DNA from: Chitinophagaceae bacterium
Lineage (GTDB): Bacteria > Bacteroidota > Bacteroidia > Chitinophagales > Chitinophagaceae
Assembly (NCBI GenBank): GCA_019247775.1
Contig: JAFBAN010000126.1
Coordinates: forward strand, 1 to 37,760
Length of the DNA: 37,760 bases
Direction of reading: 5' to 3'
Shown piece by piece: positions 1 through 7,903 of the stretch; within the stretch, counting starts at the first letter, position 1; each line of letters begins with the position of its first letter. The notes beneath the pieces are model-generated. The model did not search any database, was not told the DNA's origin, and saw nothing but the letters and a program-made list of their open reading frames with translations. Position numbers and translations under genes: made by a program.

Positions 1-8
1 CTCCCGCT

Positions 9-40
9 AAAACCTATCTGCTGTATGCGGGTAGGTTTTT
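9..40 (+). terminator. Intrinsic terminator of an upstream gene
   Basis: A 13-bp stem (AAAACCTATCTGC pairing with GCGGGTAGGTTTT, including G-T pairs) around a 5-nt loop is followed by a T run on the plus strand. It probably ends a gene lying left of the window and separates it from the DUF445 gene that starts 13 nt later. Confidence 0.65.
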
Positions 41-52
41 AAATTATATAAG

Positions 53-652
53 ATGCCCTACCCATGGATACTGGTTCCTGCCCTGTCTGCCTGTATCGGC
101 TGGACTTTGGCAAGGATGATGACCGGACTGCTATTTTACCCGGCAAACCCGCGTAAAATATTGGGAATCACCCTTCAAGGCGTAGTTCCCAAAAAACAGC
201 GGCAGTTATCGGGGCAACTGGCGGCCTGGGCGGCAAAAGAAATGATCTCTTTCCCTGAGTTCGCAGAGCGGATAGCCGACCCGGCCAATGTACAGCGCAT
301 CATGCCCCAGGTAGATGAACATATCGACCGGTTCCTGAAAATAAAGCTGCCGGAACAGATGCCGGTGATCGGCATGTTTATCGGCGACAAAACGGTAGCA
401 GAACTAAAAGCCCTGTTTATCAAAGAAATGGAAGCGCTGTTCCCGGTAGTGATGAAAGGATATATGGGCAAGCTGGAAGATCAGCTGGACCTGGAACAGA
501 TCATCTCGGCAAAACTGTCCGGGCTTTCACCGGACAGGCTGGAACGGGCGTTGAGGCCGGTGATGGCCGGGCCGCGGAGGGTGATCGGGATAGCGGGGGC
601 GATGCTGGGGCTGATCATAGGGCTGCTGGCGGTAGTGATGAGTGCGCTGTGA
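53..652 (+). CDS. DUF445 family membrane-anchored protein
   Basis: A 199-residue protein of unknown function resembling the DUF445 family. Residues 1-28 are hydrophobic and run into the family-like signature WTLARMMTGLLFYPANPRK followed by GITLQGVVPKKQ, the usual layout of an N-terminal membrane segment followed by a conserved basic stretch. The middle is a mixed, probably helical soluble region. Residues about 176-198 (VIGIAGAMLGLIIGLLAVV) form a second membrane segment at the very C-terminus. The two terminal anchors suggest a protein attached to the inner membrane at both ends. It stands alone between an upstream terminator and a 169-bp spacer before a large outer-membrane gene, so the neighbours say little about its job. 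The family call is confident; the role is unknown. Confidence 0.8.
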   Translation: MPYPWILVPALSACIGWTLARMMTGLLFYPANPRKILGITLQGVVPKKQRQLSGQLAAWAAKEMISFPEFAERIADPANVQRIMPQVDEHIDRFLKIKLPEQMPVIGMFIGDKTVAELKALFIKEMEALFPVVMKGYMGKLEDQLDLEQIISAKLSGLSPDRLERALRPVMAGPRRVIGIAGAMLGLIIGLLAVVMSAL

Positions 653-821
653 GGGATTAATTACCCCTTAAAATGTGTTCCTCACCGACAAAATCGGGAA
701 TTTTTACCTCCACGCTGCAACCTTTGCCCACTCAATGGCGGATGTTACCGCTGGTGTATTGGAAATTAGGGCAGGAAAAACAGTCATTGCAACTTTGCAT
801 CATATCATATAAGCATAAATC

Positions 822-3521
822 ATGAGAAAATTATTCAATCTATTGGTCCTTAGCCTGGCAATTTCCCCAGGGTTTGCACAGTTTCCGGCGGGCGGCGGAC
901 GTCCGGGCGGCGGCGGCAATGCCCAGAATATGAACGTAGGCCATTTTTACGGCAAGATCGTCGACAAGAACAATAAAGCGATCGAAGGCGTTACCGTTCA
1001 ACTGGTGGGAAACCGCTTCGATACTGCCACCAAGAAGATGAAAGAAGCTACCCTCAATACCCAGATCACCAAGGCCAACGGTGATTTCAGCTTCGAGAAC
1101 CTGCCGGTAATGGGCAATTTCAAACTGAAACTCAGCGCGCTCAACTATAAAGCGGTTGAAAAGCCGGTCAAATTCGATCTGAAAATGCCTGCGCCGGGCA
1201 GTAATGCTTCGGGCGGCGGCATGATGTCTATGCTCGGCATGGTAGACAAGGACCTGGGTAATATCAAAATGGACGAAGATGCTACCAACCTGGGTAATGT
1301 AACGGTTACTTCCTCAGCCCGCCCGCAGTTTGAACTGGGTATCGACAGGAAAGTATTCAATGTAGACAAGAACCTGGTAAGCTCGGGGCAGACAGCCACT
1401 GAGATCATGAAGAGCATTCCTTCGCTCAACGTGGATATCGACGGTAATGTAACGATGCGTAATGCGGCTCCCCAGATCTTTATCGATGGCAGGCCTACAA
1501 CGCTTACCCTCGACCAGATCCCGGCCGATATCATCGACAAGGTGGAGCTGATCACCAACCCTTCGGCCAAATTCGACGCATCGGGCGGCAATGCAGGTAT
1601 TCTGAACATTGTGCTGAAAAAGAATAAGAAGACCGGTTATAACGGCGGTATCCGCGCCGGTGTGGATTCGCGCGGCAAACTGAACCTGGGCGGCGATCTG
1701 AACCTGCGCCAGAATAAAGTGAACATCAACCTGACCGGAAACTTCAATGAAAGAAAATCCATTTCAAACGGTATCACCGACCGTAACAACCTGCCGATCG
1801 GTTCCATTCCGAAAAGTTCTGTACACAATGAATCGGATGGTACCAATACCGGTAATTTCAAATTCATCCGCGGCGGCCTGGACTTTTTCGTAGACAACCG
1901 GAATACTTTTTCCGTAGCTGCGAACTATGTGAACGGTTCTTTCAAGAACGACCAGTTGCAGCGTGTTGATTCTACCATCAACGGGGTATACACATCGTAC
2001 AACAATATCCGCACACAGAGCGAGGCGCAGTTCAAGAACTTCGGTTCCCAGCTGAGCTACAAACACAATTTTGCGGAGAACGGTCATGATCTGAGCGCTG
2101 ATTTCAACTATAACCAGAGCACCAACGACAATATGTCGAATATCAGCACGCAGACCTACAATCCGAACAATACCGCCAAAGGCGCTGCTTTCCTGCAGCA
2201 GACCATCGGTAATGGAACCAATAAATTCTTTACCGCACAGACCGACTACGAAAACCCGATCACTGAAGACACGAAACTTGAAGCAGGCGCCCGCGTTGCG
2301 ATCAGGGATTTCAGCAATCTCAGCGATCAGTACCGTTATGATTATACGACCAGCAAATATGTACTGGTACCGATCATCAGTAACAAATACAAATTCACCG
2401 ACCAGGTACTGGCCGCATATGTGACCTATACTTTCAAAGTGAAAAAATGGAATTATCAATTGGGTCTGCGTGCGGAGAGCTCCAATTATACAGGTAACCT
2501 GCTTACCCAGTCTGGCAAAGACTCGGCCCAGTTCAAGGTAAGCTATCCGCTGAGCCTGTTCCCAAGTGCGTTCATCACTTATAAGATAGACGACAAACAG
2601 GACCTGCAGTTCAACTATTCACGTCGGGTGAACAGGCCGAATTTCTTCCAGCTGATGCCGTTCCCGGATTATTCCGATCCGCAGAATATCAATATCGGCA
2701 ATGCGAACCTGAAACCCGAGTTCACCAATTCGTTCGAGGTATCTTATAACAATGCCTATAAGCGCGGCGCCAATTTCCTGGCCAGCCTGTTCTTCAAACA
2801 TAATACCGATCTGATCACCAGGTTCAGCTATTATGATACCAACCGTTTATCAGGAAATAAAGAGATCGCGAATTTCAACACCTATATCAACGCGAACAGC
2901 AGTTTTGTAACCGGTCTGGAACTCACCAACCGCATGCCGGTAGCCAAATGGTGGGATCTTACCCTGAACGTCAATATTTTCTATTCGAAGATCAATGCGT
3001 TCACACCTGCAACGGCTACAACGCCTGCGCAGGACCTGACCAATTCACTCGTGAGCTGGTTCGGTAAGATGAACAGCACTTTCAAAGTTGCCAAAGGCTG
3101 GTCTGTTCAGTTCAGCGGCGATTACCAGGCCAAGAGCGTGTTGCCTCCGGGCACCGGCGGAGGTGGCGGTCGTGGCGGTGGTGGTATGATGATGTTCGGC
3201 GGCGGACCGCAGTCAACTTCACAGGGTTATAATTTCCCGCGTTACGGGTTCGACCTGGCAGTGCGTAAAGACTGGACCTGGAAGAATGGCCAGAGCGGTT
3301 CACTCACGCTCAGCATGAACGATATCTTCCGCAGCCAGGTGTTCAAGACCTATTCTGAAAGCACTTACTTCAACCAGATCAGCGAAAGAAGACGGGACCA
3401 GCAGATGCTGCGTCTGAACTTCAGCTATCGCTTCGGTAAATTCGACGCTGCCCTGTTCAAGCGTAAGAATACGAAGGCCGATCAGAGCGGTGGTCAGGAT
3501 ATGATGCAGGGAAACCAGTAG
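822..3521 (+). CDS. Outer-membrane beta-barrel / TonB-dependent receptor-like protein
   Basis: An 899-residue outer-membrane protein. A signal peptide (residues 1-19, ending GFAQ) is followed by a Gly-rich linker and a carboxypeptidase-regulatory-like domain at about 40-125 (GKIVDKNNKAIEGVTVQLVG). A TonB-plug-like region at about 155-270 contains SIPSLNVDIDGNVTMR and NPSAKFDASGGNAGILNIVLKK. The rest is a long barrel of alternating aromatic strands of the Bacteroidota OMP_b-brl_3 type. A second Gly-rich insert (GGGGGRGGGGMMMFGGG) lies at about 775-792, probably in an extracellular loop. This is not a SusC pair: no SusD gene follows. The substrate is unknown. It is followed by a heptamer repeat array and a terminator, so it is probably transcribed alone. 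Confidence 0.88.
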   Translation: MRKLFNLLVLSLAISPGFAQFPAGGGRPGGGGNAQNMNVGHFYGKIVDKNNKAIEGVTVQLVGNRFDTATKKMKEATLNTQITKANGDFSFENLPVMGNFKLKLSALNYKAVEKPVKFDLKMPAPGSNASGGGMMSMLGMVDKDLGNIKMDEDATNLGNVTVTSSARPQFELGIDRKVFNVDKNLVSSGQTATEIMKSIPSLNVDIDGNVTMRNAAPQIFIDGRPTTLTLDQIPADIIDKVELITNPSAKFDASGGNAGILNIVLKKNKKTGYNGGIRAGVDSRGKLNLGGDLNLRQNKVNINLTGNFNERKSISNGITDRNNLPIGSIPKSSVHNESDGTNTGNFKFIRGGLDFFVDNRNTFSVAANYVNGSFKNDQLQRVDSTINGVYTSYNNIRTQSEAQFKNFGSQLSYKHNFAENGHDLSADFNYNQSTNDNMSNISTQTYNPNNTAKGAAFLQQTIGNGTNKFFTAQTDYENPITEDTKLEAGARVAIRDFSNLSDQYRYDYTTSKYVLVPIISNKYKFTDQVLAAYVTYTFKVKKWNYQLGLRAESSNYTGNLLTQSGKDSAQFKVSYPLSLFPSAFITYKIDDKQDLQFNYSRRVNRPNFFQLMPFPDYSDPQNINIGNANLKPEFTNSFEVSYNNAYKRGANFLASLFFKHNTDLITRFSYYDTNRLSGNKEIANFNTYINANSSFVTGLELTNRMPVAKWWDLTLNVNIFYSKINAFTPATATTPAQDLTNSLVSWFGKMNSTFKVAKGWSVQFSGDYQAKSVLPPGTGGGGGRGGGGMMMFGGGPQSTSQGYNFPRYGFDLAVRKDWTWKNGQSGSLTLSMNDIFRSQVFKTYSESTYFNQISERRRDQQMLRLNFSYRFGKFDAALFKRKNTKADQSGGQDMMQGNQ

Positions 3522-3604
3522 GAGTCTGGAGTTAGGAGTTAGGAGTTTGGAGTTTGGAGTTAGGAGTCTGGAGTTAGGAGTTAGGAGTTTGGAGTTTGGA
3601 GTTA
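3521..3604 (+). repeat. GGAGTYW heptamer tandem array (12 units; 2 x 42 bp)
   Basis: Twelve consecutive 7-bp units of the form GGAGTCT, GGAGTTA or GGAGTTT start at the last base of the preceding stop codon. The 12 units form two identical 42-bp blocks (3521-3562 and 3563-3604). The same heptamer recurs in opposite orientation at 10996-11029. The array lies between the stop codon and the terminator, so it would be transcribed as 3' UTR. Confidence 0.9.
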
Positions 3605-3617
3605 GTTTAAATAGTTT

Positions 3618-3652
3618 GATCCGTTCGGAGTTACCGGGCGGATCTTTTTTTT
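3618..3652 (+). terminator. Intrinsic terminator of the outer-membrane protein gene
   Basis: GATCCGTTCGG pairs with CCGGGCGGATC (11 bp with two G-T pairs) around a 5-nt loop, and is followed by eight T. It lies about 100 bp after the barrel gene, beyond the heptamer array. Confidence 0.75.
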
Positions 3653-3677
3653 GGGGGATGATGAAACAGGGGGTCGA

Positions 3678-4235
3678 TCATTTTTCTACTGCTTCGAGAT
3701 GCTCATTCACGGTGGCGATGGCTTTGGCATAGAGGACGGGATCGCCGTGGGGAATGCGGAGGAGCAGGGTGCGGTATTCGTGCAGCAGTTTCCAGGCGAA
3801 ATCAGTACCGGATGATGAAATGTCTCTCGCATTGTCTGTGATGTCTGCATATTTGATGGTCTGGGCGTCTACACTGACCCCGGACAAACGCTCAATCTCT
3901 TTGCCTTTTCTGACGCGCCGGTTCCATTCGGGATAAGCTTCCTTAGTGTACACATCGGTGAGTTCCGTAACGATCTGAATGGTTTCACTGGCTTCATTGG
4001 GAGCCATCAGGCCTGAAAGAAATGTTGAGAGCCGGTCGTGACCGACAGCAGTATCTTCCAACACATCATGCAGCAGCGCCGCGGCGAGTATGGGAAGCCG
4101 GTCGGTTACCGTACGGCAGAGATCCATCACGCGGATAGGATGCTGGATATAGGGCTCATCAGCGTATTTGCGCCGCTGGTCGCCGTGGGCCTGGGTGGCA
4201 AATTCCTGTACCTGCTGGAGAATGGCGATCGACAT
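3678..4235 (-). CDS. HD-domain phosphohydrolase, RelA/SpoT- or MESH1-like
   Basis: A 185-residue protein resembling the stand-alone HD domain of (p)ppGpp hydrolases. Visible motifs are QAHGDQRRKYADEPYIQHP (residues 14-33), ALLHDVLEDT with the HD pair at about 56-57, and KYADITDNARDI, where the Asp corresponds to the last metal ligand of the fold. No synthetase, TGS or ACT domain is present, so it would be a small alarmone hydrolase or a related nucleotide pyrophosphohydrolase. The ATG at 4235 is preferred over an upstream in-frame ATG at 4370 because homology starts here and the longer form would run through the neighbouring lipoprotein gene. It starts 10 bp after that gene's stop codon, so the two are probably co-transcribed. 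The substrate is inferred from the fold only. Confidence 0.82.
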   Translation of the reverse strand: MSIAILQQVQEFATQAHGDQRRKYADEPYIQHPIRVMDLCRTVTDRLPILAAALLHDVLEDTAVGHDRLSTFLSGLMAPNEASETIQIVTELTDVYTKEAYPEWNRRVRKGKEIERLSGVSVDAQTIKYADITDNARDISSSGTDFAWKLLHEYRTLLLRIPHGDPVLYAKAIATVNEHLEAVEK

Positions 4236-4245
4236 GGTTTTGATT

Positions 4246-4425
4246 TTAGCGTAATGTATCGCGGTGCATGGTAGCGGTATCGCTGAGAGGGATCGAATCG
4301 GGTGTGCCGGTGAGGTTGCCGGACTTAATAGCCGAAGAGTCCTTCGCCACAGGCTTTGGATCGCCGGCACTGCTGCAGGAAAGGACGGGCAGCGCGCAAA
4401 AGATCGATATCAGGATACGCAGCAT
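4246..4425 (-). CDS. Small lipoprotein
   Basis: A 59-residue protein with a signal peptide and lipobox (MLRILISIFCALPVLSCSS; Cys at about residue 17), so it should be lipid-anchored. The mature part is short, polar and rich in Ser, Thr, Asp and Lys, with no recognisable domain. The ATG at 4425 places the charged residue and hydrophobic core at standard lipoprotein positions; an in-frame ATG at 4446 would add seven residues. Its stop is 10 bp before the HD-domain gene, suggesting one transcript. No function can be assigned. Confidence 0.65.
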   Translation of the reverse strand: MLRILISIFCALPVLSCSSAGDPKPVAKDSSAIKSGNLTGTPDSIPLSDTATMHRDTLR

Positions 4426-4492
4426 GGGATTTTTGAATAGGGGCACAAATCCTGTTCCACCACCCCATAAAAAGGGTATTTAAGGTAACTGA

Positions 4493-5149
4493 TTACCTGT
4501 TCTTGCCCGTTAGCATCGGCACAAATGAGAAGAGATCGAATGCTTCTTCTGTTGCTGTTCCATCTTCCTGTTTGGTGAGCCTTAGCATGCGTTGCAGGCC
4601 GCCATGGTCGAGGGGGATGACCATCAGTCCGCCGGGTTTGAGTTGTTCCAGTAATTTAGGTGGGATAACAGGCGCTGCCGCCGTAATAATGATCCGGTCG
4701 AAAGGTGCAAATGCCGGCAGGCCTTCGAAGCCGTCGCCGAAAAAGAACCGGATATTGGGATACTTGCTTTTAAAATAATAATTTTTCTGCAGGTCGTACA
4801 GCTTTTTCTGCCGCTCGATAGTGAACACGCGCGCGCCCAGTTCGGCCAGCACCGTGGCCTGGTAAACGCTTCCGGTGCCGATCTCCAGCACCTTATCCGA
4901 TTTTTTTACCCGCAAAAGCTGTGTCTGGTAAGCAACCGTATAAGGCTGCGAAATGGTCTGACCTTCGGCTATCGGAAATGCGCGGTCTTCGTAAGCGATC
5001 TTGTCGAAAGCCGAATCCAGGAAATAATGACGTGGAATATTGTTCATTGCTTCCAGCACCGCTTCATCGGTGATACCTTTCTCACGCAACTGGTCTATCA
5101 GTTTCTTCCGCAGACCCTTGTGCTGCCAGCTGTCTTCGTACTGTCTCAT
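4493..5149 (-). CDS. pcm: Protein-L-isoaspartate O-methyltransferase
   Basis: A 218-residue enzyme that uses S-adenosylmethionine to methylate L-isoaspartyl residues in damaged proteins, starting their repair. The family signature AEGQTISQPYTVAYQTQLL (residues 61-79) carries the substrate-binding region. The SAM motif I reads VLEIGTGSVYQATVLAELGA at 87-106. At residue 95 there is Val where most family members have Gly (GTGSGYQ); the rest of the site (FTIERQ, GDGFEGLPAFAPFDRII) is intact. Length is typical. The start follows from the conserved N-terminal helix region. It lies upstream of the small lipoprotein and HD genes on the same strand with a 67-bp gap, and downstream of a repeat-filled spacer. 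Confidence 0.92.
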   Translation of the reverse strand: MRQYEDSWQHKGLRKKLIDQLREKGITDEAVLEAMNNIPRHYFLDSAFDKIAYEDRAFPIAEGQTISQPYTVAYQTQLLRVKKSDKVLEIGTGSVYQATVLAELGARVFTIERQKKLYDLQKNYYFKSKYPNIRFFFGDGFEGLPAFAPFDRIIITAAAPVIPPKLLEQLKPGGLMVIPLDHGGLQRMLRLTKQEDGTATEEAFDLFSFVPMLTGKNR

Positions 5150-5213
5150 AAGCAGAACGAATATAAGGCATCGGGTGCTCCTTAGCCGGGATGTGCAAAG
5201 AAAAAAGCCTGGG

Positions 5214-5516
5214 GTGATTTACTAACATGGGAAGCTGCTGGCTGCAAGTCAACCCTCTGCGAAACCTCTGCCAACTCATGTTCTCTGCGGTAAAACCCGC
5301 CTTGTATTTTCGGTGATTTACTAACATGTGAAGCTGCTGGCCATTAGCTGCTGGCCATTAGCTGCTGGCTGCAAGTCAACCCTCTGCGAAACCTCTGCCG
5401 ACTCATGTTCTCTGCGGTAAAACCCGCCCGTATTTTCGGCGCTCCCGGAGTGATAACCGCTCCATCCACCGCAGAGAACAGGAGTTGCATGAGTTTACGC
5501 AGAGGTATGCCGCACT
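5214..5516. repeat. Repeat-rich spacer between pcm and the phosphohexomutase gene
   Basis: This spacer holds no gene. A 68-bp direct repeat occurs at 5234-5301 and 5361-5428 with a single mismatch; each copy is preceded, at different distances, by the motif TGATTTACTAACATG (5214-5228 and 5314-5328). Between the copies the short unit GCTGCTGGCCATTA is repeated. A third segment, 5469-5505, reads as an imperfect inverted copy of the CTCATGTTCTCTGCGG part, so the second copy and this segment could fold into a hairpin. The CTCATGTTCTCTGCGGTAAA core recurs at 28950. Confidence 0.88.
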
Positions 5517-7244
5517 CTATTTCAATTTCATATCTGCAATGATATCCTGGATCTTTTTCTCCAATTCCGAAAACTTCGCATCGAAATCTTCCTTCTTCTC
5601 AAGCTTCGTATTCACGCTGAAATAAAACTTGATCTTGGGCTCGGTACCGGAAGGGCGGGCGGAGATTTTGGAGCCGTCTTCGGTGATGAACTGGAGCACA
5701 TTGCTTTTGGGTAATTCTATTTTCCAGGATTCGCCGCTCACCAGGTTACGCCCCTGCTGCAACTGGTAATCGAGCAGGGTGATCACTTTAGAACCGGCGA
5801 TGGCGGCGGGCGGGTTCTTGCGATAACCTTCCATCATATCGGCGATCTCTTTCTGCCCGTTCATTCCCTTTTTGGTGATGCTGATCAGGTTCTCATAATA
5901 GAATCCGTATTTGATATACAGTTCTATCATTTTATCGAACAGGGTCTTACCGTGGTTCTTCTCATAGGCAGCCATCTCGCACATCAGGGCCACGGCGCTC
6001 ACCGCATCTTTATCGCGGATCTGGTTGCCGATCATCAGCCCAAAGCTTTCTTCACCCCCGATCACGTAATTCTTTTGGCCCTCCAGTTCCTTGATCTTTT
6101 CCGCTATCCATTTAAAACCGGTGAGCACGTTGTAACAGGCTACCTCGTTTTTTTCCGCTACCCGGTTGATCATTTCGGTAGTAACGATGGTGGTAATCAC
6201 CATATCGTTCGGCTGTGCAATGCCTTTTTCGCGGCGGGCCTCCATCATATAGGTGAATGCCAGCACGGCAGTCTGGTTGCCATTCATCAATACCCACTCG
6301 CCTTTGTGGTTCTTTACGCCGATGCCTACACGGTCTGCGTCGGGATCTGTACCCAATAAAATATCCGCATCCAGTTCCTTCGCCTTATTCAGGCCAATGC
6401 TCATCGTTTCGCTCTCTTCGGGATTGGGATAACCCACCGTAGGAAAATTCCCATCCGGCGTAGCCTGCTCCTCTACTATATGAACATTGGTAAAACCGAA
6501 CCGTTTCAACGTTTCCGGCACAAGTTTGATACCGCTTCCGTGGATTGGCGTGTACACTATTTTAAGATCGTGTTGTTTTGCGATCACATCGGGATAAACG
6601 CTGAGGCTTTTCACCATATCCATATACGCATCATCCATGTCCTTACCCAGGATGATGATATTGGCGGCGCCTCCGTCCCATTTCACCGCATTCACATCTG
6701 TGATGGCTTCCACTTCTTTGATCACGTTACTGTCGTGCGGCGGTACCAGTTGTCCACCATCGTTCCAATATGCTTTATAGCCATTGTATTCTTTCGGATT
6801 ATGCGAAGCCGTGCACACCACGCCGGCCCTGCAACCCAGTTTGCGGATGGCAAAACTCAATTCAGGCGTTGGACGGAGCGAATCGAACAGGAATACTTTC
6901 ATCCCGTTCGCCGCAAACACATTCGCCGTTGTTTCGGCAAAGAACCTGCTGTTGTTGCGGCTATCGTGCGCGATGGCCACTTTCACTTCTTCGTTTCCAT
7001 AAGTCTTGCGGAGGTAATTGGCGAAGCCCTGCGTTGCCATTCCTACCGTGTATTTATTCATCCGGTTGGTGCCAACACCCATGATACCGCGGAGTCCGCC
7101 GGTACCGAACTCGAGGTTGCGGTAAAATGCATCGGCCAGTTCATCCGGCTTCTCCTTCTGCATTTGTGTAATGGCATCTTTTGTTGCCTGATCGTAGTTA
7201 CCATTCAGCCAGTTGCTGACCTTTTCCTGTATTGCAGTATCCAT
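5517..7244 (-). CDS. Phospho-sugar mutase (phosphoglucomutase/phosphomannomutase)
   Basis: A 575-residue member of the alpha-D-phosphohexomutase superfamily, interconverting hexose 1- and 6-phosphates (glucose and/or mannose) for glycolysis and envelope sugar synthesis. All four family loops are visible: the phosphoserine loop TASHNPKEYNG (Ser at about 147), the Mg-binding loop GTDPDADR (about 298-305), the sugar-binding loop GGEESFG (about 396-402), and the C-terminal phosphate-binding loop RPSGTEPKIKFYF. The length fits the larger Bacteroidota/Firmicutes type. It begins 38 bp after the PyrR-like gene on the same strand and is probably co-transcribed with it. Glucose versus mannose specificity cannot be decided by eye. 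Confidence 0.93.
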   Translation of the reverse strand: MDTAIQEKVSNWLNGNYDQATKDAITQMQKEKPDELADAFYRNLEFGTGGLRGIMGVGTNRMNKYTVGMATQGFANYLRKTYGNEEVKVAIAHDSRNNSRFFAETTANVFAANGMKVFLFDSLRPTPELSFAIRKLGCRAGVVCTASHNPKEYNGYKAYWNDGGQLVPPHDSNVIKEVEAITDVNAVKWDGGAANIIILGKDMDDAYMDMVKSLSVYPDVIAKQHDLKIVYTPIHGSGIKLVPETLKRFGFTNVHIVEEQATPDGNFPTVGYPNPEESETMSIGLNKAKELDADILLGTDPDADRVGIGVKNHKGEWVLMNGNQTAVLAFTYMMEARREKGIAQPNDMVITTIVTTEMINRVAEKNEVACYNVLTGFKWIAEKIKELEGQKNYVIGGEESFGLMIGNQIRDKDAVSAVALMCEMAAYEKNHGKTLFDKMIELYIKYGFYYENLISITKKGMNGQKEIADMMEGYRKNPPAAIAGSKVITLLDYQLQQGRNLVSGESWKIELPKSNVLQFITEDGSKISARPSGTEPKIKFYFSVNTKLEKKEDFDAKFSELEKKIQDIIADMKLK

Positions 7245-7282
7245 AAAAAAAATTTGTACCTGTTAAATAAATTATTCGTTCG

Positions 7283-7783
7283 TCAAACCACATAGGCGCC
7301 CAGTATTTCCCCGCCTTCCACTTCTACCTGGATATGGTCCTGCAAAGTGGTTGCGATGGAAAGACCTACATAATCAGGCTTAACCGGAAACAGCTTATGC
7401 ATTCTTTCCACCAGCACCAGCATCTGGATGCTGCGCGGGCGGAACTGAAGCAAAGGTTTGAGCGCATATAACAAAGTGCGGCCGCTATTGGTAACATCGT
7501 CTGCGATCACCACGTTCAGGTTATTCAGATCGATCTGTTCGCTCAGGGTCACCTCACCAGGATTGGATTTATCGAGCGAAACCGAAATGGTCTGGATCTT
7601 ATTCTGTACATGCGTTTTCAGCAGGGCACCTGCTTTTTCCGCGATGACAGTGCCGTTGTTGCGGACCCCGATGATCACAACAGGGGTATCATCACCGCTG
7701 AGATGCTCCGCCAGCTCGAGCACCATACGATTGAGGCGATGCGCCGCTTCTGCTTTGCTGAGAATATAGTTTTTGGGTGCCAT
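7283..7783 (-). CDS. PyrR-like phosphoribosyltransferase
   Basis: A 166-residue type I phosphoribosyltransferase. The PRPP-binding motif VVIADDVTNSGRTL is intact, followed by RPRSIQMLVLVERMHKLFPVKPDYVG, which resembles PyrR proteins (uracil phosphoribosyltransferase/pyrimidine regulators). The N-terminal VVIIGVRNNGTVIAEKAG also fits PyrR. There are no pyr genes nearby, so regulation of pyrimidine genes is not supported by context; it may be a nucleobase salvage enzyme. The ATG at 7783 is chosen because upstream in-frame sequence is unlike a protein of this family and would overlap the divergent gene's start. A perfect TAnnTTTG box lies 14 bp upstream. Confidence 0.85.
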   Translation of the reverse strand: MAPKNYILSKAEAAHRLNRMVLELAEHLSGDDTPVVIIGVRNNGTVIAEKAGALLKTHVQNKIQTISVSLDKSNPGEVTLSEQIDLNNLNVVIADDVTNSGRTLLYALKPLLQFRPRSIQMLVLVERMHKLFPVKPDYVGLSIATTLQDHIQVEVEGGEILGAYVV

Positions 7784-7797
7784 AGGCAGGTTATGAT

Positions 7798-7805
7798 CAA
7801 AAATA
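7798..7805 (-). promoter_or_regulatory. Candidate -7 promoter box for the phosphoribosyltransferase gene
   Basis: On the minus strand this reads TATTTTTG, a perfect match to the Bacteroidota -7 consensus TAnnTTTG, 14 bp before the ATG at 7783. No well-placed -33 TTTG was found, so support is moderate. Confidence 0.4.
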
Positions 7806-7903
7806 ACAACAAACCACACCAATCTGCATGTCCGGGCAAAAAAAGAGCGGCGAACCCAAAACCAAAATGTGCAAACGATTACCTTAGCGCAATAACTACC
7901 GCT

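Noticed and set aside
1764..2459. Long minus-strand open frame of 231 codons inside the outer-membrane gene
   Set aside because: It is fully antisense to a clear coding region and encodes no recognisable protein.
5214..5516. Possible CRISPR-like array
   Set aside because: Only two long direct repeats with unequal internal units and no regular spacers; no cas genes nearby.
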